Shown here: piece by piece, positions 52,239-60,075 of the stretch
How the letters are laid out: every line of letters begins with the position of its first letter
Numbering within the stretch: the stretch's first letter is position 1
Assembly (NCBI GenBank): GCA_019694515.1
Contig: JAIBBU010000004.1
Location: forward strand, 1-64,000
Source of the DNA: Oligoflexia bacterium
GTDB taxonomy: Bacteria > Bdellovibrionota_C > UBA2361 > JBGSMV01
Reading direction: 5' to 3'
Length of the DNA stretch: 64,000 nucleotides
The notes under the pieces: model-generated
Seen by the model: the letters and a program-made list of their open reading frames with translations, nothing else
Databases searched by the model: none
What the model was told of the DNA's origin: nothing
Made by a program: the position numbers and the translations under genes

Positions 52239-52667
52239 CTAAACTAGCTCCTTTTTGTAGACTATTGCATATCCATCGTACCCCAGATGACGGGCATAGA
52301 AATTCTGAGCGCGCGTCCGGGTTTTACTGGTATGCACCAAGATTCGGGCACACTTTCGGGTTAATGCAAATTTCTCAATCTCCTGCATAATCGCCTGCCC
52401 GAACCCCTTGCCCCTCTCCTCTTCCAATGTGGAGAGGTCATGAACCCAGCAGTCCGAGTGATGTGTGACATGCGGATAGACCACTGCACTTGCGACGCAT
52501 ACAATTCTACCGCCGGATTCCAGTCCGAACAGATGATATCCATCGCGCAGCATGCGCTCTCGGCTTCCCAAAAACTTTTCTAGAGTCAGTCCTGAGCGTA
52601 GCGCCTTAAGTACCGGAAAAGCGCGGCCCCAATCGCCTTCACTCTTTAAACTAATGATTGCATGCAT
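52239..52667 (-). CDS. GNAT family N-acetyltransferase
   Basis: The 142-residue protein carries the GNAT core: SGGRIVCVASAVVYPHVTHHSDCWVHDLSTLEEERGKGFGQAIMQEIEKFA, with the acetyl-CoA loop in ERGKGFGQAIM, and the C-terminal RAQNFYARHLGYDGYAIVYKKEL. It acetylates an unknown amine. It is a single gene between two large orphan genes. Confidence 0.88.
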   Translation of the reverse strand: MHAIISLKSEGDWGRAFPVLKALRSGLTLEKFLGSRERMLRDGYHLFGLESGGRIVCVASAVVYPHVTHHSDCWVHDLSTLEEERGKGFGQAIMQEIEKFALTRKCARILVHTSKTRTRAQNFYARHLGYDGYAIVYKKELV

Positions 52668-52886
52668 ATTGGTTATCCAAATTCCACCGACCCGATCCGC
52701 GAAAGTATACTCAGATTCCCAAGAGCGTCACTGCTCCTTTATTCATTAAGGAATTCAAAGAATTGCGGACCCAAATTCACCGCGTCGGCAGCAATTAATT
52801 AGATTACCTCAGCCCTTTTTGTTAATCTCATCCCGAATTCGGATATCGATTCCGACCCCCGCAGCTTTGAAGTACAGAAGAGGTCT

Positions 52887-54926
52887 ATGTTCAGCTTGAA
52901 GTTCAGCCCTGATACAACCGGCGGCCGCACATTGGTTGGAGATCTAACCGACCTGAAGCATGCAAACCAGCGCGTGGCTGACGAAGCCTCAAGACTCTAT
53001 CATGAGACAGTTGAGATCTCCCGGAGAATGTCCCGCGCGGCAGATGGCACGGAATCGATTCTGCAGCACGAGGCTCAGTCGGCCAGATGGAGATTCTTTC
53101 GGAATTTAAGGTCTCTGGAGGAGGGCAATCATCCGGCTGAGCTGAAAAACCAGTTTAGCGAGCTAGCCCAGTCCTTCGACCAACTCTGGAAAGGGGTTGA
53201 GCAGCGATGGTTCCCACGTGAGATTGGAGGCAGTCTTTCGGAAATCGCCTCACAGATGGATGGGTTCAGAGAAGCACTCCGTATCCGGAACCCGCATTTT
53301 CCAGATCTATCGGTCCCCTCTTCGGAAATGGCGCGCGCCCTGACCGAGGAGAAAAAATCGAAGGGAACCATTACCGATGAAGATGTCTATCTTTATGTAC
53401 ATCGTTCTAATTTTCTTGCCGAAAAGCTGACCGAAGCGGGTCTCAAAATGATCCAGGCTGTTTCTACTTCGTTGACCCAGGACTTTTTAACTTCGAGACA
53501 GCGGCTAAAAATGTGGGAAGGCGCTCTACAAGAGATGCGGCAGCTGGGCTGGGTCGACGAGCATGGCCGGATCGAAATTCGGGCGGTGCCTTTGGGCTTC
53601 GAGGGCGCTCCCATGTGCACCCTCAGAGTTCTCGGGAACAGCGAGGCGGGAGCTTTCCTAAAAGATCGCCTAGAGCTGCAAAGAGAAATTAACAAACTTG
53701 CAGAACGTAAAGGGACCCTGGTCTCAGAGGGGCATAACGGATTTTTTTCGGCAGTCGAGTCATGGTGGATCGATCAGCGTCTCTTAGCTCGTCTTGGACA
53801 GGCGCAAAAACCACCCTCAAATTGGATCACTAAGACATTCCGTGAGACCAGCGAGATCTCTCTTTTCTCCGACGAAGCCGGTGTCGCCGTGACCGGAGAT
53901 GCCGCTCTAAAGAGATGCGCTGAAGATTTCGTTAAGCGCGCTCTGGCACTCGAACTCCGGTGGGGCTCTTACCAGGCTAATCTTGAAGGCTCAACCGCCA
54001 ACGCGATCCTAATGAGCGAGAATCTTAGTTCGGTCGAAGATCGGCGTCTTGGGAAAACGAAAGCCTACGGCCAGGAATTTAATCGCGCGATATTGGGGGA
54101 GATACTCTTCGAGTATGCCTCAACAGTCGAGCCTTTACCGGATTTTCTGAGCTCAATCTCGGAGCTAGCAGCTGCCCAGCTACCCCTCCTCCCAATTGCG
54201 GAATTGGAGGAGCAGATTGCTGAAAAGCTAAGGGAGGTCGAGACTTCGGAGGCCGATCCGGGTCCCGCGTTGACGCAGCTAACTGCACTGCTGGATGCCC
54301 GCGATATCTCCTTCCTGGCGAACTCCTTCTCCGCCGACTTAGAAACCGCAGCTCATCGTATCAAGATGCGGATTGCCGCTGAATACAAATTGAATCCAAA
54401 GAATCCCCTGCTTGATGTGAAAGCCTCTCCGTACCTGTGCGGGGCGCAGGAGGCCTTAGACCAGTTCCTGAATCAGGGCTATCCGACCCTCCTCAACCGA
54501 TGGTTCGGGTTGAAGGGACATCCGGGAATGGACCACACCCCACATGCAAATGACTACAGTAATGTTCCGAGTGTAGTTTATGAGGTTGCTGTAGAATTCG
54601 ATAGCTCCCGAGAAGCGCTAGTTCGCAAACAGCTCGGCGCTTTAATCGCAGCTGGTGGCTTGCCCACTTGTCTGGGCTCTGGAGAGGTTGTCACGCTAGC
54701 GCCTACATCGTCAGACCTTCGAACTGGCATAATCTGGAAGTTAGAGCAGCCCGTTCAAATGCCCGAGGCTAGAGTAAATGCGGTGACGGAGTTCGTTGCG
54801 TTTGCAGTTCGAAGAAACCTTGCTGCGGTGCTCGAGCGTCAGAAGGACCTGCGCTCCGGATTGGAGCAAAACAACGTGGCACTGGGGATGGCGCTTCGAT
54901 GCGTGCCGACACCAAAGCAAGATTAA
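52887..54926 (+). CDS. Large orphan protein, mostly helical
   Basis: The 679-residue protein lacks a signal peptide and membrane segments. The first 300 residues are helical with coiled-coil tendency (DEASRLYHETVEISRRMSRA; LKDRLELQREINKLAERKGTL). Residues about 440-520 hold further amphipathic helices. The C-terminal 110 residues look like an alpha/beta domain (VYEVAVEFDSSREALVRKQLGALIAAGG). No catalytic motif is visible and no family is recognised. It resembles the 599- and 794-residue neighbours in style but I see no shared sequence by eye. Confidence 0.7.
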   Translation: MFSLKFSPDTTGGRTLVGDLTDLKHANQRVADEASRLYHETVEISRRMSRAADGTESILQHEAQSARWRFFRNLRSLEEGNHPAELKNQFSELAQSFDQLWKGVEQRWFPREIGGSLSEIASQMDGFREALRIRNPHFPDLSVPSSEMARALTEEKKSKGTITDEDVYLYVHRSNFLAEKLTEAGLKMIQAVSTSLTQDFLTSRQRLKMWEGALQEMRQLGWVDEHGRIEIRAVPLGFEGAPMCTLRVLGNSEAGAFLKDRLELQREINKLAERKGTLVSEGHNGFFSAVESWWIDQRLLARLGQAQKPPSNWITKTFRETSEISLFSDEAGVAVTGDAALKRCAEDFVKRALALELRWGSYQANLEGSTANAILMSENLSSVEDRRLGKTKAYGQEFNRAILGEILFEYASTVEPLPDFLSSISELAAAQLPLLPIAELEEQIAEKLREVETSEADPGPALTQLTALLDARDISFLANSFSADLETAAHRIKMRIAAEYKLNPKNPLLDVKASPYLCGAQEALDQFLNQGYPTLLNRWFGLKGHPGMDHTPHANDYSNVPSVVYEVAVEFDSSREALVRKQLGALIAAGGLPTCLGSGEVVTLAPTSSDLRTGIIWKLEQPVQMPEARVNAVTEFVAFAVRRNLAAVLERQKDLRSGLEQNNVALGMALRCVPTPKQD

Positions 54927-55008
54927 TGCTCCCATCGCTAGATCCAACCAACTTCGAGAGTGGTAGGGGTTATCTTTAGAGTCATCTCGGGGGATCAGGC
55001 CGGTTTGC

Positions 55009-55470
55009 CTACCTAGGTTTCGGCGTCACCGAAGCAAGGATCTTGCGCAACTTTTCTTCCAGGGTCTTTGTGGAGAATGGCTTCAGGATGTAATCCTCGG
55101 CCCCATGATCGATCGCTTCCATGATTGCGGAGCGTTCGTTCTCTCCTGTCAGCATGCAAAATGGAACTTTGGAGAGAAAAACATTCTTTCGCACCTCGCG
55201 CAGCAGTTCGACCCCTGTCATTTCCGGCATGACCCAATCGCAGATCACGATATCGAAGGGATTTGAGGGCGCGGCGTCGGTGCCGTGACGGGGAAGATTG
55301 CGTTCTTGAAGCAGCTTAAGCGCGGCTAAGCCATCCTGCGCTTCGGTAATATTTCTGACGCCGATGTGTTTCAGAACTGTGCGCACCACATGCCGGGTTT
55401 GGACATGATCTTCCACTATCAGCACATTGGCCTGGAGAGGAAGCGTGACTGGGGAATTGGGAGCCGTCAT
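55009..55470 (-). CDS. Single-domain CheY-like response regulator
   Basis: The 153-residue receiver has the acidic pair Glu20-Asp21 (VLIVEDH), the phospho-acceptor Asp78 in DIVICDWVMPEMTG, Thr in CMLTGEN and Lys in YILKPFS. No output domain is present, so it signals by protein contact as CheY does. No histidine kinase is encoded nearby. It converges on the 679-residue orphan gene. Confidence 0.92.
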   Translation of the reverse strand: MTAPNSPVTLPLQANVLIVEDHVQTRHVVRTVLKHIGVRNITEAQDGLAALKLLQERNLPRHGTDAAPSNPFDIVICDWVMPEMTGVELLREVRKNVFLSKVPFCMLTGENERSAIMEAIDHGAEDYILKPFSTKTLEEKLRKILASVTPKPR

Positions 55471-55765
55471 TTCGAATAGTATCGGCGAAACCGAGCCGAA
55501 ACATGCCCTCTGAACGAACCCTCTTAAATAGCAAGTATTTGCTAGAAGTTACGCTGTCAAGGAGAGCCCCGTCCCGGCCACGGCGATCTCAGTCGCTGAC
55601 CACCACGGAGCCACTTGGCCAATACTTCGTATACCACCCCAAAGAGCAGGGCATAACATAAAATGAGGCACCGGTGGCACTTTCGTGAAAGAAGACGTCC
55701 TTGGGCTCTCGCAGGGATATTTCTGATTTCGCGGAACGGGTGATTAAGAAATTGTTGAGGTTTTA

Positions 55766-56089
55766 ATGTTTGAATCTCTTTCGGCTCTAATCATGGTCGG
55801 CTCGGGGTTTCTCCTAATTTTCGCGCCCCTTGTTTCAGCGATCGTCGCTCTTTTCGCGATCGTACAACTTTTTAGGAACCGATCTCTAGCCAAGCGACTG
55901 TTTCTGTGGGCTGCCGGGATTACCGGTGTCCCACTAATATTAATGTTAGGCACCTTTCTTCTTCGCAATCTGGAGCATTTTACAGACACCCGTGATTCAG
56001 TAGCAGCCGCAAACAATCAGCCCGCCGAACGTGGAACGAAGCCTACACTCGAGGACATAAAGATTCTGCTAGATCAGAAGACGAAGTAG
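55766..56089 (+). CDS. Small two-helix membrane protein
   Basis: The 107-residue protein has two transmembrane segments (LIMVGSGFLLIFAPLVSAIVALFAIVQLF and LFLWAAGITGVPLILMLGTFLL) joined by a short basic loop, and a polar C-terminal tail of about 35 residues ending LEDIKILLDQKTK. No family recognised. No good ribosome-binding site is visible (TTGAGG at 11 nt). It stands alone on the plus strand. Confidence 0.6.
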   Translation: MFESLSALIMVGSGFLLIFAPLVSAIVALFAIVQLFRNRSLAKRLFLWAAGITGVPLILMLGTFLLRNLEHFTDTRDSVAAANNQPAERGTKPTLEDIKILLDQKTK

Positions 56090-56254
56090 ATTCCTCCAGT
56101 TTCGGGTCGCAGCCAAAACTTCAGAAGCGATCTATGATAGAGGATACTCCCGCGCCCTTCCTACTATAACAAACATCAGCGCTGCTGCAGTTGATGCGAC
56201 CTCGGGTCGAAATTTCGCATTCTAGTTGCCCCCGATCTCCCTTCACCCCGATTT

Positions 56255-56271
56255 TAGTGTAAGTGGTACCA
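56255..56271 (+). repeat. 17-bp TGGTACCA motif, copy 2
   Basis: TAGTGTAAGTGGTACCA. It matches the copy at 19512 at 16 of 17 positions. The 401-nt stretch 56090-56490 around it has no gene and holds a second, weaker copy at 56359 and a short direct repeat at 56375-56400. It lies upstream of the triple-repeat protein gene. Confidence 0.6.
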
Positions 56272-56358
56272 AAATCCGTCGGCTAAAAGATGGGGTGACA
56301 GTATTAACAGCTATTTCCGGAGGGCTGTTCCCTGGAACCCAGTAGTTTTAGGTGGTTG

Positions 56359-56375
56359 AAGTGTAGCTGGCACTA
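56359..56375 (+). repeat. 17-bp motif, degenerate copy 3
   Basis: AAGTGTAGCTGGCACTA agrees with the copy at 19512 at 13 of 17 positions, losing the TGGTACCA palindrome. It is 116 nt before the gene at 56491. Confidence 0.4.
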
Positions 56376-56400
56376 TGAAATTGGCGCCCATGAAATTGGC
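56375..56400 (+). repeat. Short tandem direct repeat
   Basis: ATGAAATTGGC occurs at 56375-56385 and 56390-56400, period 15 bp. Both copies contain an ATG but neither opens a long frame. Confidence 0.6.
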
Positions 56401-56490
56401 CGCGATTGCTTTTGACTAGCTGCATATTTCCCTCAAAATGGTAGCAGTAGACCGTCCATCATATTGAGCTCGTAACCGCACCATACCTCT

Positions 56491-57351
56491 ATGTCACCCA
56501 GCATGAACCCATTCAATCATCCCGATAACCGAATTCTCGCTCTACCGGCTGCGTTATTTACCGTAGCGGCGGGGCTATTCGCATTGAGTAATCGGCTACG
56601 TCAGGAGGCTACCGCCGATATCATCTCTTATCGAGCCGATGAGCTGGGTCGATTATTTGCCCGCGTGGAGGTGACGGCAGAGCGCGGCGTATTACCCGGC
56701 GCGCCATTGCTTTTACGCGATGCGCGGGATCGGAGCTACGTCTACGTTCCGCGTGCGCCTTTCAAACAAGGAGAAAAATTTGACGTAGATGTCAGCAACC
56801 CGGAGGTAACAGTCAATTCATCCGGTCGACCGCTTCACGGCCTCATCGATGGATATCGGGTCGATGAAGCTGGAAGGATCTTCGCCAAGATCCTAGCCGA
56901 AGAGGGAGAGCCGGGGCCCGGCCTGGTAATAGAAGCCACGGACTCGCGATCTGGCTTAAAACTTAGCTATCAGCTCAAGCATGGCCAGAGCCGACATTTT
57001 GAATTGCTGGTGGACTGGAGCTGCATTCTTGAAGAAGCCCGGGTCAGCAATGGTGTGAAATTGGTAAGCAAACGAACCGACAAAGACGGGAGACATTTTG
57101 CCCGTTTTGAGGTGACCTCGAAGGATGGAATACGAACCGCCGACCTAATAGAGTTTGAGGGTTCCGATGGAATGAGATTGACGCACAGAATGCCTCGCAG
57201 CTTCGCCAAAGGCGAGAGCTTTGATCTTTGTACGGATATTACGAGCATCACACTGCTGAGCGTGGGCCAAGCCCATGGAAATTTTTCTGTAGAGGATCAG
57301 TTCCCTGCGCCAACTTTCCTGCAGATCAGCGACATCTCGACCCCGGAGTAA
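56491..57351 (+). CDS. Protein with three internal 60-residue repeats
   Basis: The 286-residue protein has a hydrophobic N-terminal segment (ILALPAALFTVAAGLFAL), possibly a membrane anchor, and then three similar units at about residues 45-106, 120-179 and 192-253. Each has xYRxDExGRxFARxEV, a middle rich in short strands, a Pro-x-x-F-x-K-GExFD-like turn and a closing strand. Units 1 and 3 are closest (GRLFARVEVT / GRHFARFEVT; KQGEKFDVDV / AKGESFDLCT). The predicted beta structure suggests a repeat-built, possibly extracytoplasmic binding protein. No family recognised. The 17-bp motif flanks the gene on both sides. Confidence 0.65.
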   Translation: MSPSMNPFNHPDNRILALPAALFTVAAGLFALSNRLRQEATADIISYRADELGRLFARVEVTAERGVLPGAPLLLRDARDRSYVYVPRAPFKQGEKFDVDVSNPEVTVNSSGRPLHGLIDGYRVDEAGRIFAKILAEEGEPGPGLVIEATDSRSGLKLSYQLKHGQSRHFELLVDWSCILEEARVSNGVKLVSKRTDKDGRHFARFEVTSKDGIRTADLIEFEGSDGMRLTHRMPRSFAKGESFDLCTDITSITLLSVGQAHGNFSVEDQFPAPTFLQISDISTPE

Positions 57352-57426
57352 GCATATCAGCATCAGTCGGTGGTCGATCTAGCTACGACTCTTCTTATCT
57401 GTGATGCGACTATACGATCCCAATCT

Positions 57427-57443
57427 TAGTGTAGTTGTTACCA
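57427..57443 (+). repeat. 17-bp motif, copy 4
   Basis: TAGTGTAGTTGTTACCA agrees with the copy at 19512 at 15 of 17 positions. It lies between two convergent genes. The similarity to the 56255 copy extends on both sides (CCC.AT.TTAGTGTA before and CCAA..TCC after). Confidence 0.55.
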
Positions 57444-57506
57444 ATCTCCACCGAAATGCGGGGCTAAACTTCTCGGCAGTTCAGAATTAAAGTTCATTCA
57501 ACATTG

Positions 57507-58478
57507 CTATGCGCAATTCTCGCTCAGTATTCTGCAAACCGCTTCCCGCGTCGGCATGGCCTGCGCAGTCCCGGCCGCCATGGTGGAAAGCGCCGCGACT
57601 GCAGTCGCATATCGGACTGCCATCAAAAAGTCACCCGGATGATAGATTAAGCCAGCAGCCAAGCCGCCGTTAAAAGCGTCGCCAGCGCCAGTAGAATCGA
57701 CAGGTGTAATCTTCACGGCCGGAACGCGCTCGAAGCCTTGGGGCCAAGATACGAAGCTCCCCTCCTTGCCCAAGGTCACGACCACCGTTTCGACCCCGAG
57801 CTTTCGGCACAGCGCGTGGAATGCCTGATCGTCCAGTGCCAAAACGTCATCAATCGGACTATCAAAAAGCGCGTTCAGCAGAAAGGCAAATTCACTTTCG
57901 TTTGGCGTTAGGATATCGGCGCAGCTCAGGAGTTCCCTGGTAATCTCTTTATTGATCGGTGCCGGATTGAGAATAGTGGCGGTCTTCGACTGCTTTGCCA
58001 GCTCAAGCGCTTTCATTACAGGCGCAATCGCACATTCAGCCTGGACTATCAAAACTTCTGCTTGCGCGATCTCTTGGCGATGCTCATCAATGATGTCTCC
58101 ACCCAGAGCGGCATTGGCTCCCAGCGCAACCACAATCATATTTTCGCCCTGGCTGTTAACCACGATCGATGCGGCCCCGGAGGAGTTTCCTATCGTGCGC
58201 TGCAGACTGCAGGCTAGCCCTTCACGCTCCGCGAACTCGGCAGCAGCTCGTCCAAAAAGATCATCGCCGACTGCGCCTATAAAGCGGGTTGGGATGCCCT
58301 GCCTCTGGCACGCTACGGCTTGGTTAAAGCCTTTTCCACCGGCTCCCATACGGAATTGTCCGATAATGGTCTGCCCCGGCAGCGGGAACTCTTCCGTGCC
58401 AAACGCCAAATCCTGAACATAGCTGCCGACAACTACCACCGATTGTACTGGCTTAGCGTTCACATCTTGCAGTGTCAT
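57507..58478 (-). CDS. rbsK: Ribokinase-like PfkB sugar kinase
   Basis: The 323-residue protein is a PfkB carbohydrate kinase. The first signature is in FRMGAGGKGFNQAVACQRQG and the second in DSTGAGDAFNGGLAAGLIYHPG with the catalytic Asp. VVVVGSYVQDLAFGTEEFPLPGQTI is the usual ribokinase N-terminus. It would phosphorylate ribose or deoxyribose. It lies 37 nt after a nucleoside deoxyribosyltransferase-like gene, which suggests salvage of nucleoside sugars. The exact sugar cannot be told from sequence. Confidence 0.88.
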   Translation of the reverse strand: MTLQDVNAKPVQSVVVVGSYVQDLAFGTEEFPLPGQTIIGQFRMGAGGKGFNQAVACQRQGIPTRFIGAVGDDLFGRAAAEFAEREGLACSLQRTIGNSSGAASIVVNSQGENMIVVALGANAALGGDIIDEHRQEIAQAEVLIVQAECAIAPVMKALELAKQSKTATILNPAPINKEITRELLSCADILTPNESEFAFLLNALFDSPIDDVLALDDQAFHALCRKLGVETVVVTLGKEGSFVSWPQGFERVPAVKITPVDSTGAGDAFNGGLAAGLIYHPGDFLMAVRYATAVAALSTMAAGTAQAMPTREAVCRILSENCA

Positions 58479-58515
58479 TTTCCCGCATCTCCATTAAGCT
58501 CCTTGCCCCGTCCTC

Positions 58516-59955
58516 CTACCTCCGATTCAGCAATGACCCAATTTTATCATCACCCCCTAACGCGGCCCGTAATGAAGCCCCCGGCATCTGAATCGCAAGC
58601 CTGAACCGTTCGGTGCGCTCGGCTGTACTTCCTGGCTCTTGTGAACAAACCTCATCAAGCGCAGCCACGAGTCGCTGCGCCAACTTAGCATAAAATCGGG
58701 ACTGCGCGTCAGCTAGCGAAACTCCTCCCTCCATCGATTCCTGATAAAGGCTCATTGCGTCGGCTACAACCGATTTGCTACGGGGATAGCCGGAACACAT
58801 CAAGTTCCATGGCTCGCCCTGCTCCTGCTGGTCCCCGCCATTCCTAAAGTCGGTTCTCAGAACAACGGTAGGCAGGTCCAGCAGCTTGGCGTACATAAAC
58901 TCAACCACTGTACCGGAATCTAACTCCGCTCCATCAAAATTAAAAATCGCCCCGTCCGCCTCGAGAAGCGAGCTCAAGCACGCATCTCGCATGGCGATCG
59001 GATTGAATTCTTGGAACTTAATATTCTGTGGAAGCAGGCAGCCATAGCGGCCCTCCGAAGACTGCCTGATGGCCTCAGCTAACAGTAAATTACCACTGAG
59101 ATCTTTGTGATTAAATAAAGCGCCCGCAAAATATATTTTTTTCTCGACCAAACGTGGAGACACTTGAGGGTCCGCAGAAAAGGGCCGTGCAGTTTGAGGG
59201 CTCTGCTCAACTAGAGGCGGAGAGACCTCGGCTCCGAATTGTCGAACTATCAGGTCGCATACTAGCTCCAACCTTTCCGTACCCCCGATCGCCGCGAGGC
59301 TTTTTGATTTGAGGGCACGCCAGAGCTCCTCACCCGCCGACAGCATGAGTCCCACGTGAGGAGAACATTCCACCGTTCGGAATCGATCGGGCGCGAGTTC
59401 CTCAATCGATTTCTTCATAACCTCCACGGCATCCTGCGGAGTGTTGGCTGTTCTAAAGCGCCCGACACCCGCCACCAGTGGATTGTCTGCTCCGCCGAGG
59501 AGCGAGCGTGGGTCTTCAAATTTTAGATACACAATGGGTTTCCCTAAAGCATACGCCATCGCCGCTTCGGAAACGGCCCCTTCATCGGGAACCCTCCCAC
59601 TGGCATTGATCACAAGCGATCCGCAGTTAACCATGACCTGAAAGGTGTCTAGTGCAAAAATGGCGGAGTTTAAAAAGGCATCTGCTTGGACGGGACTATA
59701 TCCACGGCCAATCAAGAGCGGTTTCACTCGCGCGAATTCCAGGCCATCGCGGTGCGGAAGAAATGTTTCGAAACCAGCCCCGCGCATCGCAACGTCCAGC
59801 TCCTCCATTTGAGACCGCTCGGCTTGGGTGAATAGCGGACCGGCCAGGTAGACCCGATCCTGCTCCAATAATGGTCGAATACTTGTGTTTATTCGAACGC
59901 TAGCTTGCGGCGCAACAGGACGAAGGGACTGGGACAACTGCATATCAAGCGGCAT
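58516..59955 (-). CDS. Tandem nucleoside 2-deoxyribosyltransferase-like protein
   Basis: The 479-residue protein contains two domains of the nucleoside 2-deoxyribosyltransferase type. Domain 1 (residues 34-150) begins RVYLAGPLF and has FETFLPHRDG and a candidate nucleophile Glu130 in VPDEGAVSEAAMAYALGKP. Domain 2 (273-370) begins KIYFAGALF and has LPQNIKFQ and Glu352 in ELDSGTVVEFMYAKLLDLP. The usual protein is a single domain of about 150 residues forming hexamers. Domain 2 keeps the DSGT motif better, so domain 1 may be altered. A linker of about 120 residues joins them. It lies upstream of the ribokinase gene. Confidence 0.75.
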   Translation of the reverse strand: MPLDMQLSQSLRPVAPQASVRINTSIRPLLEQDRVYLAGPLFTQAERSQMEELDVAMRGAGFETFLPHRDGLEFARVKPLLIGRGYSPVQADAFLNSAIFALDTFQVMVNCGSLVINASGRVPDEGAVSEAAMAYALGKPIVYLKFEDPRSLLGGADNPLVAGVGRFRTANTPQDAVEVMKKSIEELAPDRFRTVECSPHVGLMLSAGEELWRALKSKSLAAIGGTERLELVCDLIVRQFGAEVSPPLVEQSPQTARPFSADPQVSPRLVEKKIYFAGALFNHKDLSGNLLLAEAIRQSSEGRYGCLLPQNIKFQEFNPIAMRDACLSSLLEADGAIFNFDGAELDSGTVVEFMYAKLLDLPTVVLRTDFRNGGDQQEQGEPWNLMCSGYPRSKSVVADAMSLYQESMEGGVSLADAQSRFYAKLAQRLVAALDEVCSQEPGSTAERTERFRLAIQMPGASLRAALGGDDKIGSLLNRR

Positions 59956-59999
59956 AACTGACCTTTTAATTAATTAGTCTCATATTTCATATAAACTAA

Positions 60000-60034
60000 C
60001 GTTTTGATAATATCGCGACTAAAACGATAGTCAA
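60000..60034 (-). promoter_or_regulatory. Promoter with inverted repeat for the deoxyribosyltransferase-ribokinase genes
   Basis: Reading on the minus strand, TTGACT (60034-60029) and TATTAT (60012-60007) are 16 bp apart. An inverted repeat CGTTTT (60000-60005) and AAAACG (60021-60026) overlaps the spacer and the -10. A MarR-type regulator encoded just upstream, at 60076-61224, is a natural candidate to bind it. Confidence 0.5.
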
Positions 60035-60075
60035 GGATTTAGAACGGATCCGAGTAAGGGGCTGATTGTGCTAGC

